Of a DNA stretch of 24,441 nt, positions 1 to 9,600 are shown one piece after another (within the stretch, counting starts at the first letter, position 1; each line of letters starts with the position of its first letter). This DNA comes from Cylindrotheca closterium. Its lineage: Eukaryota > Bacillariophyta > Bacillariophyceae > Bacillariales > Bacillariaceae. The position numbers were made by a program, and so were the translations under genes. The notes under the pieces are model-generated. The model saw only the letters and a list, made by a program, of their open reading frames with translations, made no database searches and was not told the origin of the DNA. The stretch lies in NCBI GenBank assembly GCA_933822405.4, contig CAKOGP040001710.1, positions 1-24,441 of the forward strand, in the 5' to 3' direction.

Positions 1-484
1 ACTTTAAGGTTTTACGGGCTTTTCAGTTTAACGCGCTTTCGACCATTCTAACACTTCTATTTTACGAGGAAGAAGTATCACCCCTTAAAATCGTGCTCCC
101 CCTTTTTGTTGAGAACTTGGTGCTGGCGCGAGCTGTTCAGAGTGCGGGTGTTCCTGGCTTTGCAGACCATATACCCTGTACATTTATAAATCTTTTATCC
201 CGCGAATCAATTATCTCCGGGTCTTGAAGACCCAAGTTGGGTCTCTTTTCGGCACAACTATTTTTTTTTCTGACCCAAACCAACTATTTTTTTTTGGCTC
301 GACCAATCACAGCTGCCCCCCAAAAAAAAATAGTTGGGTTGGGTTCATTGACAACCCCTAATGTGCTTGTTTCAAATTACCCGCATCTTGGGAAGCAAGC
401 GCGGGGCACACTTGCGGGGGGTCCAGTGTGTCGGAGCAAACTTTACACTATCGTTCTTGCTGGTATCTCAATAAATGCTTCGCG
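1..484. other. Upstream non-coding region with foldback repeat
   Basis: I see no convincing gene here. A TATA-like stretch (TTTATAAAT) lies near 183-191. The region from 228 to 346 is rich in inverted repeats and T9/A9 runs, described separately. It probably holds the promoter and 5' UTR of the phosphatase gene that starts at 485, although an additional 5' exon cannot be ruled out. The 91-aa open frame at 237-512 runs through the low-complexity tract and has no recognisable protein features. Confidence 0.5.
228..346. repeat. Foldback / inverted-repeat cluster
   Basis: Three nested elements are visible. A perfect 8-bp-arm palindrome (AGACCCAA, one-base centre, TTGGGTCT) lies at 228-244. CAACTA followed by nine T occurs twice as a direct repeat at 255-269 and 281-295. 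The arm at 273-297 matches the reverse complement of 320-344 at 24 of 25 positions with a 22-bp spacer, so it could form a hairpin with a T9/A9 core. It could be a small MITE-like remnant or a promoter structure; I see no clear target-site duplication or transposase. Confidence 0.6.
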
Positions 485-1636
485 ATGGGAACCGTTCATG
501 GAGTATATCTAAAATATGTGGGTCTATCTGCCATATCATATGCCGGTTACGCCTTCCTCGATGAAGCATTAGGAGATATTGATGACAGAACGAGTGGCGA
601 TGGTCTCCAAAGACTTGCCAAAGTATATTTGGGTTACTCCACTATTCTGAACGGAATTATTGCTGGGCTCTTCAAGTTGGAGTGGGGGATGTCAATTATT
701 GGGTGCGTCATGATATGAATGTCAGCAACGGTGATTTCAACCAGAAACTAATTTAGAATGCCTTGCCACAGGAAGAATAAGGAAAGTGGAAAAATTCCGC
801 TTTGGAGTTATATCGTATTCGCCCCATTTCACATGTAAGAAGCTTGAGTTTCCCAGATGAACAAATGCGTATTTACCTGCCACTCAACAAAACCTTTCAG
901 TCCAACGCTTTTGTATACACATCTACATATTCGTTTTGGAAGACACAAAACCAAAGACGATAGCACAGGAAAATCTAGCTATGGAATTGCTCCCGTTGCT
1001 TCAGAAGTAAGCGAAGGTTGGTGGGTTGGCAGCTGTTACGGCCATGAATTGAATAAAGAATGGGGAGGTGTTATAGACCTTACAGTCGAAGTAGGTTCAC
1101 TTCTGCTTTGCGGACAAGACACTCTCGCTGGACTAACAGCTCTCGCTCTTCAGTTTCCGGAGTCTTGTAGGAAAAGAACCAAACATTATCTCTCAGCGCC
1201 AACCTGGGATGGAATTCCTTTGCCTCCTGCTGAGCTGGAACACGCTGCAAAATTTGCAGTTGCGGCTAGGAAGGATGGTCATGTTCTTGTGCATTGGTAA
1301 ATCCTTTCCGTGCCAAACATCTTTCGGTTGCAAACAATGGCTAACAACGATCTCATTTGAAACTCTCCACAGTGCGCATGGAAGGGGAAGGTGTGTAAAC
1401 TTTTCGGATCGGCGACACCGCTTGCCTTGGTATAAAGTGCTAACCACTTTCTCTATTTGGGACAAAGATCGACAACCGTTATGTGCGCATGCCTTGTAAG
1501 GGAAGGTCTTTTCTCTTCATGGCAGGACGCATTTGGGCAGATTAAGAAAAATCGTAGTGTGTGCAAGTTGAACAAGCGAATGAGGGAGAACCTCGAAGCC
1601 TGGCAAAATCAGTATGTTGACTTGAAGAAACAGTAG
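485..1636 (+). CDS. Membrane-anchored dual-specificity protein phosphatase (6 exons)
   Basis: Likely a cysteine-dependent phosphatase tethered to a membrane. Proposed exons are 485-702, 772-834, 901-1090, 1154-1296, 1373-1390 and 1468-1636, joining to 266 aa. The N-terminal ~75 residues contain two hydrophobic segments, followed by a GKIPLWSYIVFAPFH block of the kind I associate with plant and algal transmembrane phosphatases. The catalytic part includes WWVGSCYGHELNKEWGGVID, YLSAPTWDG (candidate general-acid Asp) and the P-loop HCAHGRGRSTTV, which has the HCX5R signature with C205 and R211. A conserved tail (KLNKRMRENLEAWQ) follows. The P-loop exists only after splicing: C205 and R211 codons are each split by an intron and the residues between come from an 18-nt microexon. 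ATG 485 is the first in-frame ATG of exon 1; an upstream exon remains possible. Substrate (protein, lipid or RNA cap) is unknown. Confidence 0.85.
1373..1390 (+). other. 18-nt microexon encoding the phosphatase P-loop
   Basis: The preceding exon ends CAT TG before gtaaat (intron 1297-1372, ending ccacag). This exon supplies T GCG CAT GGA AGG GGA AG before gtgtgt (intron 1391-1467, ending caaag), and the next exon begins A TCG ACA. Joined, the codons read H-C-A-H-G-R-G-R-S-T, the exact cysteine-phosphatase signature. No other reading of the region restores this motif. Confidence 0.85.
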
Positions 1637-1889
1637 AGCCTGGCGTGGTCCAAACAGATGGTCTCTTGCGCGTGCAAAATGAAGACGGGTTTAGGCACAA
1701 TAGCCCAGAATCATGGATCTGCCTTACAGTATACTGTAGGAAATAGAGTACCGTTATGTTCCTTAGGTACTATTAGAGTTCTTAGTGACTCATTCGAGTT
1801 GTCATTACGTAAGCATTTATTTATTTCAAGCAAGCTCATTTGACGCATTACCCAAGTCAGCCTATTGTGTTCATCGACAAGCAAGTAAA
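1637..1889. other. Intergenic spacer, phosphatase to acyltransferase
   Basis: About 250 bp between two genes on the same strand. I see no conserved coding. A TACAGTATACTGTA palindromic stretch lies near 1725-1738. The spacer presumably holds the 3' end of the phosphatase transcript and the acyltransferase promoter. Confidence 0.5.
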
Positions 1890-3094
1890 ATGAAAAGCGG
1901 AAAGTTTGTCATCGCAACACTCTTGCTCATCAACGCGCCCTTCGCGGGAGGCTTCGTACTTCCGAAGAACGAAGTACCTTCACATCTGGTTTTTGGACCT
2001 GGCTCAGTACTTCCGCAATCGAGCATCTCTGATAAGCATGGTTCAAGTTTTCAAGCAACATCATCTCCATCGAGTGACGTTCCCGAAACTTTGAAGGGTT
2101 CCGCGAAGAATGGGAAGTCCTTGGAGGAACTTCGCCTAGAAGGTGGACGTCTTTCTTTCAACACACCAATCGGGGCATTGAACCTGTTCGCCATCTACTA
2201 TGGGCTGGTGTCACTTTTCCTTGCTATTCCTTGGTTTGCTGCCCTCAAAACCTGTCAGTTTGCGTACTGGATTACGGGAGGAAGATTTGACAAAAAGGTG
2301 AGTGAGAAATGGAGCTCGAGTCCGTCATTTGCATTTTCATTTACTGACGCAACTAAAGAGGCGGGTACCAGTTTTTTTGAGTCATGTATGGGGTGTTGCT
2401 TTGATGAGATTGACTCGATCATATCCAGAGATCGAAAATCTGGAAATCCTTGAGAAATTCTACGCTGAAGGGAAACCAGCGATGTTCGTTGCGAATCACT
2501 GTTCATGGATGGATATCCCTTTTCTTGGAGCAGCTGTTGGATGGAGAAACTACAAACTTGTTTCCAAAAAGGAACTAGGAATTGTACCCGTGCTTGGAAC
2601 TTCAATCAAGGTTGGCGGTCATATCATGGTTGACCGAACGGATCGCAGGTCACAAGTAAGGACGTTGAAACAGGGAATAAATTACTTGAAGGTATGCCAA
2701 AGAATTGTTGAGTCATTGTCTCCACTCAAACGATTCATATCACAATACTTTCTTTCAACAGAAGGATGGAATTCATCTGTGTACATTTCCGGAAGGTACA
2801 AGGTCGCGTACAGGCCGTCTCATGGCGTTCAAAAATGGAGCATTTAAAATGGCCCACAAAGCCGGGGCTCCAGTCATTCCACTATCAATTGTCAACTCTC
2901 ACAAAGTAATGCCCATTGGTTGGATGTTTGCAATAAAACCGTCTTACAGAACGGCGAAAGTAGTGGTGCAAGAACCAGTCGAGTCGGTAGGAAGAACGGA
3001 AGAAGAGCTTGCAGAAGCTGTTAGAACTAGTATGTTGTCCGGGCTGCCCGACGATCAACGCCCCGTAAACAAGTCTGAAAGAATGGCCGACTAA
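1890..3094 (+). CDS. Plastid-type 1-acyl-sn-glycerol-3-phosphate acyltransferase (LPAAT)
   Basis: Transfers an acyl group to the sn-2 position of lysophosphatidic acid to make phosphatidic acid, a precursor of membrane and storage lipids. Exons 1890-2297, 2359-2691 and 2762-3094 give 357 aa; introns of 61 and 70 bp are GT-AG. Residues 1-20 form a signal-peptide-like hydrophobic stretch, followed by AGG-FVLP, where Phe at the predicted +1 position resembles the diatom ASAFAP plastid-import motif. A hydrophobic segment spans about 96-128. The PlsC-type signatures are both present: NHCSWMD (NHX4D, H183 and D188) and FPEGTRS (256-262). The second lies just downstream of the exon 2/3 junction, which restores KKDGIHLCTFPEG. 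ATG 1890 was chosen because it puts the signal sequence at the N-terminus; the open frame upstream contains no earlier plausible start. Plastid location is inferred, and LPAAT specificity is assumed from the family. Confidence 0.9.
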
Positions 3095-3133
3095 CAATCT
3101 GGCTAAATATAGCTATTTTTGCTTGTGCCCCAC

Positions 3134-3265
3134 TTGCTGTGCTGTTGCTGTGCTGTTGCTGTGCTGTTGCTGTGCTGTTGCTGTGCTGTTGCTGTGCTGT
3201 TGCTGTGCTGTTGCTGTGCTGTTGCTGTGCTGTTGCTGTGCTGTTGCTGTGCTGTTGCTGTGCTG
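3134..3265. repeat. Perfect 11-bp minisatellite, 12 units
   Basis: The unit TTGCTGTGCTG is repeated 12 times without a mismatch, followed by a partial unit. Since 11 is not a multiple of three and the unit lacks stop codons in either orientation, several overlapping frames stay open across it, giving spurious Cys/Leu/Val-rich and Gln/His/Ser/Thr-rich peptides. It sits 40 bp after the acyltransferase stop codon, in the spacer between two convergent genes, and is probably in or next to their 3' UTRs. Confidence 0.95.
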
Positions 3266-3569
3266 TGCTAGAAAGATTGCATCCGATTTGTACCTCCCTC
3301 TCTCCGCCTGTTGGGGACGAAGCTTTTCTTGGAGATTAGGGGCTGGAAATTTTATCTCGAGTAAGCAACGAAGGTAGCTCAAGATATCCGTTGTTTGGTC
3401 TACTAAGGAAACATCATAAATTCAGCTGGAGAATGATTCCAATACCAAGAGCAAAGCAGGTATTGATGTAGTAAGTAGCTTCAATGAGACGATCGCACCA
3501 ATGATCCGTTCAAATATTGATTTCACTGCATCAGTCAACTAGATATTAAAAGCACAATTGCAAACTAAA
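3266..3569. other. Convergent intergenic spacer
   Basis: About 300 bp between the minisatellite and the stop codon of the minus-strand GUN4 gene. I see no conserved coding, RNA gene or further repeat. It should contain 3' UTR sequence from both neighbours. Confidence 0.5.
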
Positions 3570-4405
3570 CTATGGCTCCTTCATCCAATCATCGTTATCC
3601 CAAATAGGATGCTTCAAAATGTTTTTGATCAAAGATGTCCCTCGAAGAGCGCTAGTGAGGGGAAGGTGGCCCTCGGGAGCTTTCTTGACATCATAAATGA
3701 ACTCGGAGGCACCAAACCAACGTTTTTTTCTCTCAACTTCTCCATCCTGTGTTGTCCAACCAATCTTCCTGCAGAAAACCTCGAAATCTTCTTTGGATTG
3801 CTTGAACTTTTTCTGCAGGTGCAGCAAATGAAGCTCTATCAGTACATTCAAGCGAAAGAAATACTACATTGAGTTCAGACGCAGAACGTACCTTTTGAAC
3901 CGAATATCCAAACTTTCCACCAGAAAACTGATTCCATAGACGTTCGATTGTTGCTAAATCTGTGTTGGGAATGTTCTTGACATCTGTGAAATAAACGAAG
4001 TCACGCTTTTTGTCTTTTGCACCAGAAATGACGATCAGAGCATCGCGAGTAAACTGTTCAGTGGAGTTTGGAAGTTAGAAATGTTGCGACGCAGGCAGGA
4101 AGAGAAATGGAAAAACATTTAAATCGTACCTGGTCGGCTTCTGCAAGTTGACCAGTCGCAAGCATTGTTGCAAGAGGGATGTAATCCATACCACACTCGC
4201 TGGGAAGGTTGGTTGGGATTTCAACGTCTTCAGTATCCGAAGCATCACTTGATACTGGTGGGACACCGCTTGAGGCCATTGAGGCCATTGAGACAACAGC
4301 ATTTCGTTTGGTACTGGTTTGAAATACTCCAAACGCGTTGACCAAGCTGTTGCAGTGGCACAAAGACCAGCTGAAAAACAAGATGGAAACAGACAACTTC
4401 ACCAT
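3570..4405 (-). CDS. GUN4: GUN4, tetrapyrrole-binding activator of Mg-chelatase
   Basis: GUN4 binds protoporphyrin IX and Mg-protoporphyrin IX, stimulates Mg-chelatase in chlorophyll synthesis and contributes to plastid-to-nucleus signalling (family knowledge). Exons on the minus strand are 4405-4130, 4053-3892 and 3812-3570, giving 226 aa; all junctions are phase 0 GT-AG. The N-terminus is a signal peptide followed by VNA-FGVF, an ASAFAP-like plastid-import context. The GUN4 core runs from about residue 68 to 220: LPSECGMDYIPLATMLATGQ, then FTRDALIV in exon 2, FTDVKNIPNTDLATIERLW, the FGYSVQK stretch, and KIGWT through PEGHLPL near the end. ATG 4405 was chosen because it begins directly at the signal peptide; the frame continues upstream without another ATG that improves it. 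The gene converges on the acyltransferase across the minisatellite. Confidence 0.9.
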
Positions 4406-4648
4406 TTTGCAGATATATGATGCGGGTAATCTAAAGTTGAAGTTTTCGTTCACTTTCACGTGGAAGCAACTTCTTTGTAGGAGGGGGGGGGGATGGGGAG
4501 GACACCAAATGGGGTTTGATCATATCCCCCCATACTATTATTTTTCGAATTTTGCAGAGCCACATGTACAGTAACTCATTATACCGGTACTGTAGGACCT
4601 CTACTGTAGGAGTTGGTCACGTAAACCCCAACCCTAACCCGACCGAAC
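4406..4648. promoter_or_regulatory. Divergent intergenic region, GUN4 / SNARE-like gene
   Basis: This 243-bp spacer separates two divergently oriented start codons and so should hold both promoters. It contains a G9 run near 4483-4491, a TACCGGTA palindrome at 4582-4589, and two nearby TACTGTAGGA/TACTGTAGGA-like copies around 4589-4611. A short telomere-like CCCTAACCC lies just upstream of ATG 4649. The promoter assignment is inferred from geometry only. Confidence 0.4.
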
Positions 4649-5908
4649 ATGCCAGAACCCAGAGCTGGCAGCGAAGTGGAGAAGGATCCCAGCGAGCTCC
4701 TGAAGGAGATCGAAATCAATGACTTCGAATTGTCAGGGGACGAAGAGGAACAAAATGAGGCCGGGAAATTCTCGTGGGACAGCATCGACTGGGCAGAAAG
4801 ACTAGAAAGAGACGAAATATTCAGCAAGCGCTACACGCCATCTAGATCGGAGGCTAAGGAGCTAGAACAGATAGCTGCCGATTTATCAGTTTCATCACGA
4901 GGCAGCATCATTGGGATGATTCAAGGAATGGGTGGACAGATGTCGCAAGGTCTCGAGTTCCTGCTGCATGGTGGCCACTCGATCATTGTCAAACGAGGAA
5001 ATTTTCTTCGGGAAGACGATGACTGCGACCTTGTCTTGTTTACAGATGGGTTCCTTTTGTTGTACAGAAACGTCAGTGCTCTCAATCCGCTAGCAAAACG
5101 ATACGAGTGTCGTATGTGGAAAGGTGTTAGAGTGTGCTATCTTGAGGGCAACTCGGTCATTATCGACACACAAGATGGTGCCACTGTTAAACTTTCTCCT
5201 AAGCCCTCTAGTGAGGATCCTGTTGACTGGATTAGAGCACTGGAACGGATCTTAATCGAATATACGATTCACAATCCTAGTAGCGAGAAGTTGACCGATG
5301 AAGTGGGGTGGCAGTACAATCTAGTTCGCAAGCCAGCATTCTCTGCCGCTGTGTCTGGCGATGTTTCCATCATGGGAGAGGCCCAAGATGTTAACGCTCT
5401 TGATGAGTACAACTCTTATGCACCATTGCACTATGCATTACAGCATGAGACTTGCAACTTGGAGATAATTGAAAAGTTGTTGAACGCAGGTGCAGACCCA
5501 AACTTAGAAGATAACGAAGGAAGAACTCCAATGTATTTTGCCGAAAAAAATGGCTTGGACGATGTGAAGAGCTTACTTGAAAGCCGAGGGGGCAAAACTT
5601 CCAAGTTGACGAACATTGAGGCTCGCGGGGAACTATTTGGTCGGTTCGAGCAATCACAAATCAATACCGCGAGGCGCCGAGAGAACGAGAGGGTAGCAGA
5701 GGAGCGAAAGGCTTCTGAAGCCGCAGCAAAGGCCAAATCAGTGCAGGACCAGATGAGCAAGAACATGTCCGCTCTAGTAGAACGGGGCGAGAAAATCGAA
5801 GAGCTTGACAGCAAGACAAAAGATTTGGAAGCAGAGGCACAGAACTTTGGCGTTATGGCAACTCAGCTCAAAGAAACTATGAAAAAGAAAAAGTGGTATC
5901 AGCTGTGA
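4649..5908 (+). CDS. PH-like / ankyrin / R-SNARE motif protein
   Basis: Single-exon gene of 419 aa. Residues 1-60 are acidic. Residues ~107-205 look like a PH-type beta fold (HSIIVKRGNF, LVLFTDGFLLLY, DWIRALERIL). Residues ~230-315 hold two to three ankyrin repeats (YAPLHYALQH, IIEKLLNAGADPNLEDNEGR, TPMYFAEKNGL). The charged region ~340-365 is likely coiled coil. The C-terminal ~55 residues resemble the synaptobrevin/VAMP helix: SALVERGEKIEELDSKTKDL, with R379 at the expected zero-layer position, ending KKKKWYQL with no transmembrane anchor. A PH-like domain with an anchorless R-SNARE recalls amisyn (STXBP6), and tomosyn also has an anchorless R-SNARE; those proteins regulate SNARE assembly in exocytosis. 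A trafficking role is therefore inferred. ATG 4649 is the first ATG of the frame giving a sensible N-terminus. Confidence 0.75.
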   Translation: MPEPRAGSEVEKDPSELLKEIEINDFELSGDEEEQNEAGKFSWDSIDWAERLERDEIFSKRYTPSRSEAKELEQIAADLSVSSRGSIIGMIQGMGGQMSQGLEFLLHGGHSIIVKRGNFLREDDDCDLVLFTDGFLLLYRNVSALNPLAKRYECRMWKGVRVCYLEGNSVIIDTQDGATVKLSPKPSSEDPVDWIRALERILIEYTIHNPSSEKLTDEVGWQYNLVRKPAFSAAVSGDVSIMGEAQDVNALDEYNSYAPLHYALQHETCNLEIIEKLLNAGADPNLEDNEGRTPMYFAEKNGLDDVKSLLESRGGKTSKLTNIEARGELFGRFEQSQINTARRRENERVAEERKASEAAAKAKSVQDQMSKNMSALVERGEKIEELDSKTKDLEAEAQNFGVMATQLKETMKKKKWYQL

Positions 5909-6616
5909 ACAGTTGGGACCAAAGCAAAGGCTTCAAGAAGGCAACAACAACGGCGAAAGTTTGGAAGCCATGTGTTTATTAATGTTTCTCACTCAACGAA
6001 GGACAGAGCACTGTGAGTCAAACTAAAGAAATGTTGTGGTCCAACGGCACGAGTGCAAAACAGTTTAAACACTTCACAAATCCATATCAATAATATTTAT
6101 AAAACGAATGCGATAGCTTTTTTGTTTGGAGTGAGGTCCCCTCCTAAAACAAAAACGGCAATTGCCCCGAAAAAAACGCTGGTGGTTTTTTCTCAAACTA
6201 TGACTATGAATATTCCAGCCAATGGAAATATGATATCATACCGCAATTAACTGTCTAAGGTATGAATTAAGAAAAGTTGAAAGGAATTATACTACTGTAC
6301 AGACTCTTGTCAATCGGGGGTTGCTGGAGCTACCATACATATACGTCGCCTACAAGAAAGATTTTACTCTGAACTCACTCCGGTGCCTTTTTGACGTAGG
6401 CATGACAGACGGCAAAATCTGTCAAATGAAAAGTGGGAAAAGTACTACTGTACCTATGAAGTCAGAGCAGCAAAAGCGGACACGTATAGTCGACGGGGGC
6501 AAACGACTTCGCACGGTTGTCAATTGCTAGAAGTTTCCCTACTTGCAAAAACAGTCCATTCAGCGTTTCACTTGCCGTATTTCGTCTTCAAAATCCAAAG
6601 CATTTGCATCGTAACA
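5909..6616. other. Intergenic region without a recognised gene
   Basis: About 700 bp. Short open frames at 6053-6250 and 6321-6530 show no domains, no conserved composition and no splice partners that I can justify. A TACTACTGTAC string occurs at about 6290 and again at about 6443. The region probably holds the SNARE-like gene's 3' UTR and the promoter of the chromatin gene. Confidence 0.45.
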
Positions 6617-9600
6617 ATGACAATGACGCCGGAAATACCCAGGACCAATGCCGAGAATGCTGATTCCAATGCTGCGCTGGATAGCCCTGCAAATGAAAAA
6701 AAGATCAGCGGCAGCAGCCCTAAATCTGCAAAACCTCCGGGGTCTCAATCCAAATTGACTTACATCCAAATGGTTACGGATGCAATCATTGCCTTGAAAG
6801 ATAGGACAGGGTCGTCGCAGGTGGCAATTAAAAAGTATATTCTTTCGAAGCATCCTGAAATGACTCCAGACAAACTCAAAACAAACCTGAACAAAGCTCT
6901 CAAGTCAGGTCTCAAGGTTAATCGCTTTTTAAAAAACAAGGCGTCCTTCAAGATTCATCCTGATTTCCGAAAACAAATGAAGGCCAAGAAATCAACAGCT
7001 AAGATAAAAGTAAAGAACGAGATCACGACAAAGCAAGGAGAAAACGAAGACCGACAGGCTGCCAAAGAGAAAGCTCGCTTAGATCGAATCCGCAAGCGAA
7101 AGTTTCCATTAGAGGATTGGAAACTTGTCGCCGAAGATAAAGAACTCAATGTTTCAGTGAAACTTCCTCGGCGACCCGCTTTTGCACTTTTGTTTCCCGA
7201 TGCAGCGGCAGCTTGCAAGACAGATACCAGGAATTCAGGATTGATGGAAGATGTCTTTGTCGTTTATCATTTCTTCAGAGGAGACATAGGCTGGGGTTTG
7301 GACGAAAGCAAACAGGTAGCCCCATTCACGCTTCAACACCTACTTGAGTGTACACGCCAAATAGTTCTGGGGTCCGCAAAACGAGCTCGGATAATTCCTC
7401 CCTTGGTCGTCCACCTCTTTACTGTTGCTTTGCAAAACCTGGCCCCTGAAGTTTTACAAGTTGCCCTTACTGCAGGTAGCTGGTCAGAAGTCCTGGTTCT
7501 CTACATGGACGCAATGGAGCGATTCTGTGAGATTAGTCAATCTGAAAATGTGGGTGAACTCACAGGTCACACAATTGACGTGGACTACTTGTTCGGAGAC
7601 AGCGATGAGCATAGGGACGGAGCACTTCCTGAGTCAACTTCGCATGGCCCGTATTATTTCGACGCAAAGCTCGCAAAGATTCATTCGAAGTTGCTTTCTA
7701 ACGATCCTTGGATGCTCAGCGCCGACGAACTGTTTTGCTTGCTCAGAGCTTTGGTTGATGATTTGGTTGCGAATTCATTGGACGTTGCCTTGGAATTAGA
7801 CGATCGGCTTCAAACAACAACTGAGCTTCTTAAGAACAAGCGTATTGCTGATGCCAACTATCGGAAGCTGCAAACCACTAGAAATAGGGAACTACTTGAA
7901 CAGAAGCAAGAAGAGAAAGAAAGAATCGAAAACGGAATCAAAGCGACGCGGAGTAATACAAAGACTTGTTCAGTCAGCGAAGCTCAGTTGGACAGCGCGA
8001 AACGAAGCCAGCAAAAAGCTACAAGTCTCTATGAAAAGGCGATGCAACAAAAACGAATTAGAACGCTGCCAATCGGCTGTGATCGTCAGCATAATGAGTA
8101 TTTCCACTTCCATAACGATCCTTCAAGGTTGTTTGTTAGAAAACGGGGGAAGACAATACCCTCTACCTTCCCTTTCAAATTACAGGATTTAGAGAGCTTT
8201 CGAGGGACTTGGCAATCTGTTGACGAGCGATCAGTTCTCGAAGCTGTCAAGGAATCTTTGGATGTCCGTGGTGAACGTGAGCTTGGACTGAGTCGTGCTC
8301 TTGAACCTGTTTGCAAGATGGTTTTTGACGATATCAAGGAATCATCTGAGATTAAGCAACAGCAGAAGGGAAAGGAAGAGCTTGAGCGTAAGTTGGAGAA
8401 TGCCAAGCTCAAGTGTGAATTTGGACGCAAGAGTGGACGGCTAGTCGCCCAGTCTGAAAAAGAGGTATTTTCGTTACAAGCGGAGGTGGATTCGCTTGAG
8501 CATAATATTGGCAGCCAGAACAAGATTGAAGAAGTTGATGTAGAAGAAATAACAGGTTTGAATGCGCTTCGTTCATTTGATAAGTCTGGCACTGTCAGCA
8601 GGGCTTCCGACATGCATTCTAGTGAACCAGAGAACTACAGACCAATCCATGTTCAATGCAGCAACTTATGGTCCACTGGAGGGAATAATGGGACTGGCCT
8701 TGTTGGATGCATCATCAGAGATCTGTTGCAACTGGAAGAGCGCGTTGAAAGGTTGACAAGTGCTACAAGCATCAATCGCAGGACTCTGATTTCAAATCTT
8801 GAAAGTGCTTCTCAGGCCTGGCACGCAAATATCGTGTCATCAGTTGAAAACAATGTAAAATCATCCAGCGCTGGGGAAGAAAAGAATGATACAGCCAGCA
8901 CAACTCCCCGTACTCAAGCACAAACGGCCACATCCTTGTCTGCCAACCAAATTCTAACCATGCTCAAGGTACGCATTTAAGACACGTTCTTGCAAAAGCT
9001 CGTCACCAGAGCTAATCGCCAATGTGTTTTCAGCAACCTGTATTGCTTCTAGAAGATCGTGTGTTTCAGGTCTCGGGATTAGCTGTTGCATCACAGGATG
9101 CCGAGGATGCGGATGATAACATGTCAACGAGCCCAGAAGGATGCAAAGCTGAGGAACTGGGATACGAATGGAAACGATTGGTGCATCGCCTTGGTCGTAT
9201 TCCGGCAAAAGCCCATTCAAGAATTCGTCGCACTCTTGTAGAAGCAATTTCAGCTGCAAGGAAGGGGCAAAATGCTGCTGTGGTTGCGGAGCTCAGAGAC
9301 GCGCTTCTTCAATATCATCCTGGTGCGGCTGGAGCGTGCAAGGCAGCAGCACTTTCAGTCTTGGAACAACACGGCGGATTCATTGAAGAAGATGATTGTG
9401 ATATCGAGGGAATTGAAGATTCTGATACAATGAAAACAGAAGCAACAGTGAACGACTTTGCTGCGGCCCTCAGTGCAGAAGCAGTAATTCTGAGTAGTAG
9501 TCTCGAGGGATGCGAAGATGCAACTCGCGCGGACTGGATAAACGCGGTAAAGAGAGCGAAGACTTTCTCCAAACTTGCGGCCTTGGCAGCTGGATTCCAT

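Noticed and set aside
3113..3382. Overlapping open frames on both strands encoding Cys/Leu/Val-rich or Gln/His/Ser/Thr-rich repeats
   Set aside because: They arise only because the stop-free 11-bp minisatellite keeps several frames open; the flanks show no protein-like features.
4627..4640. Telomere-like CCCAACCCTAACCC just before ATG 4649
   Set aside because: Less than three units, imperfect, and in the middle of a gene-dense stretch; no evidence of an interstitial telomere.
6053..6530. Two short open frames between the SNARE-like and chromatin genes
   Set aside because: They lack domains, conserved composition and splice partners; the second opens without an ATG-supported context.
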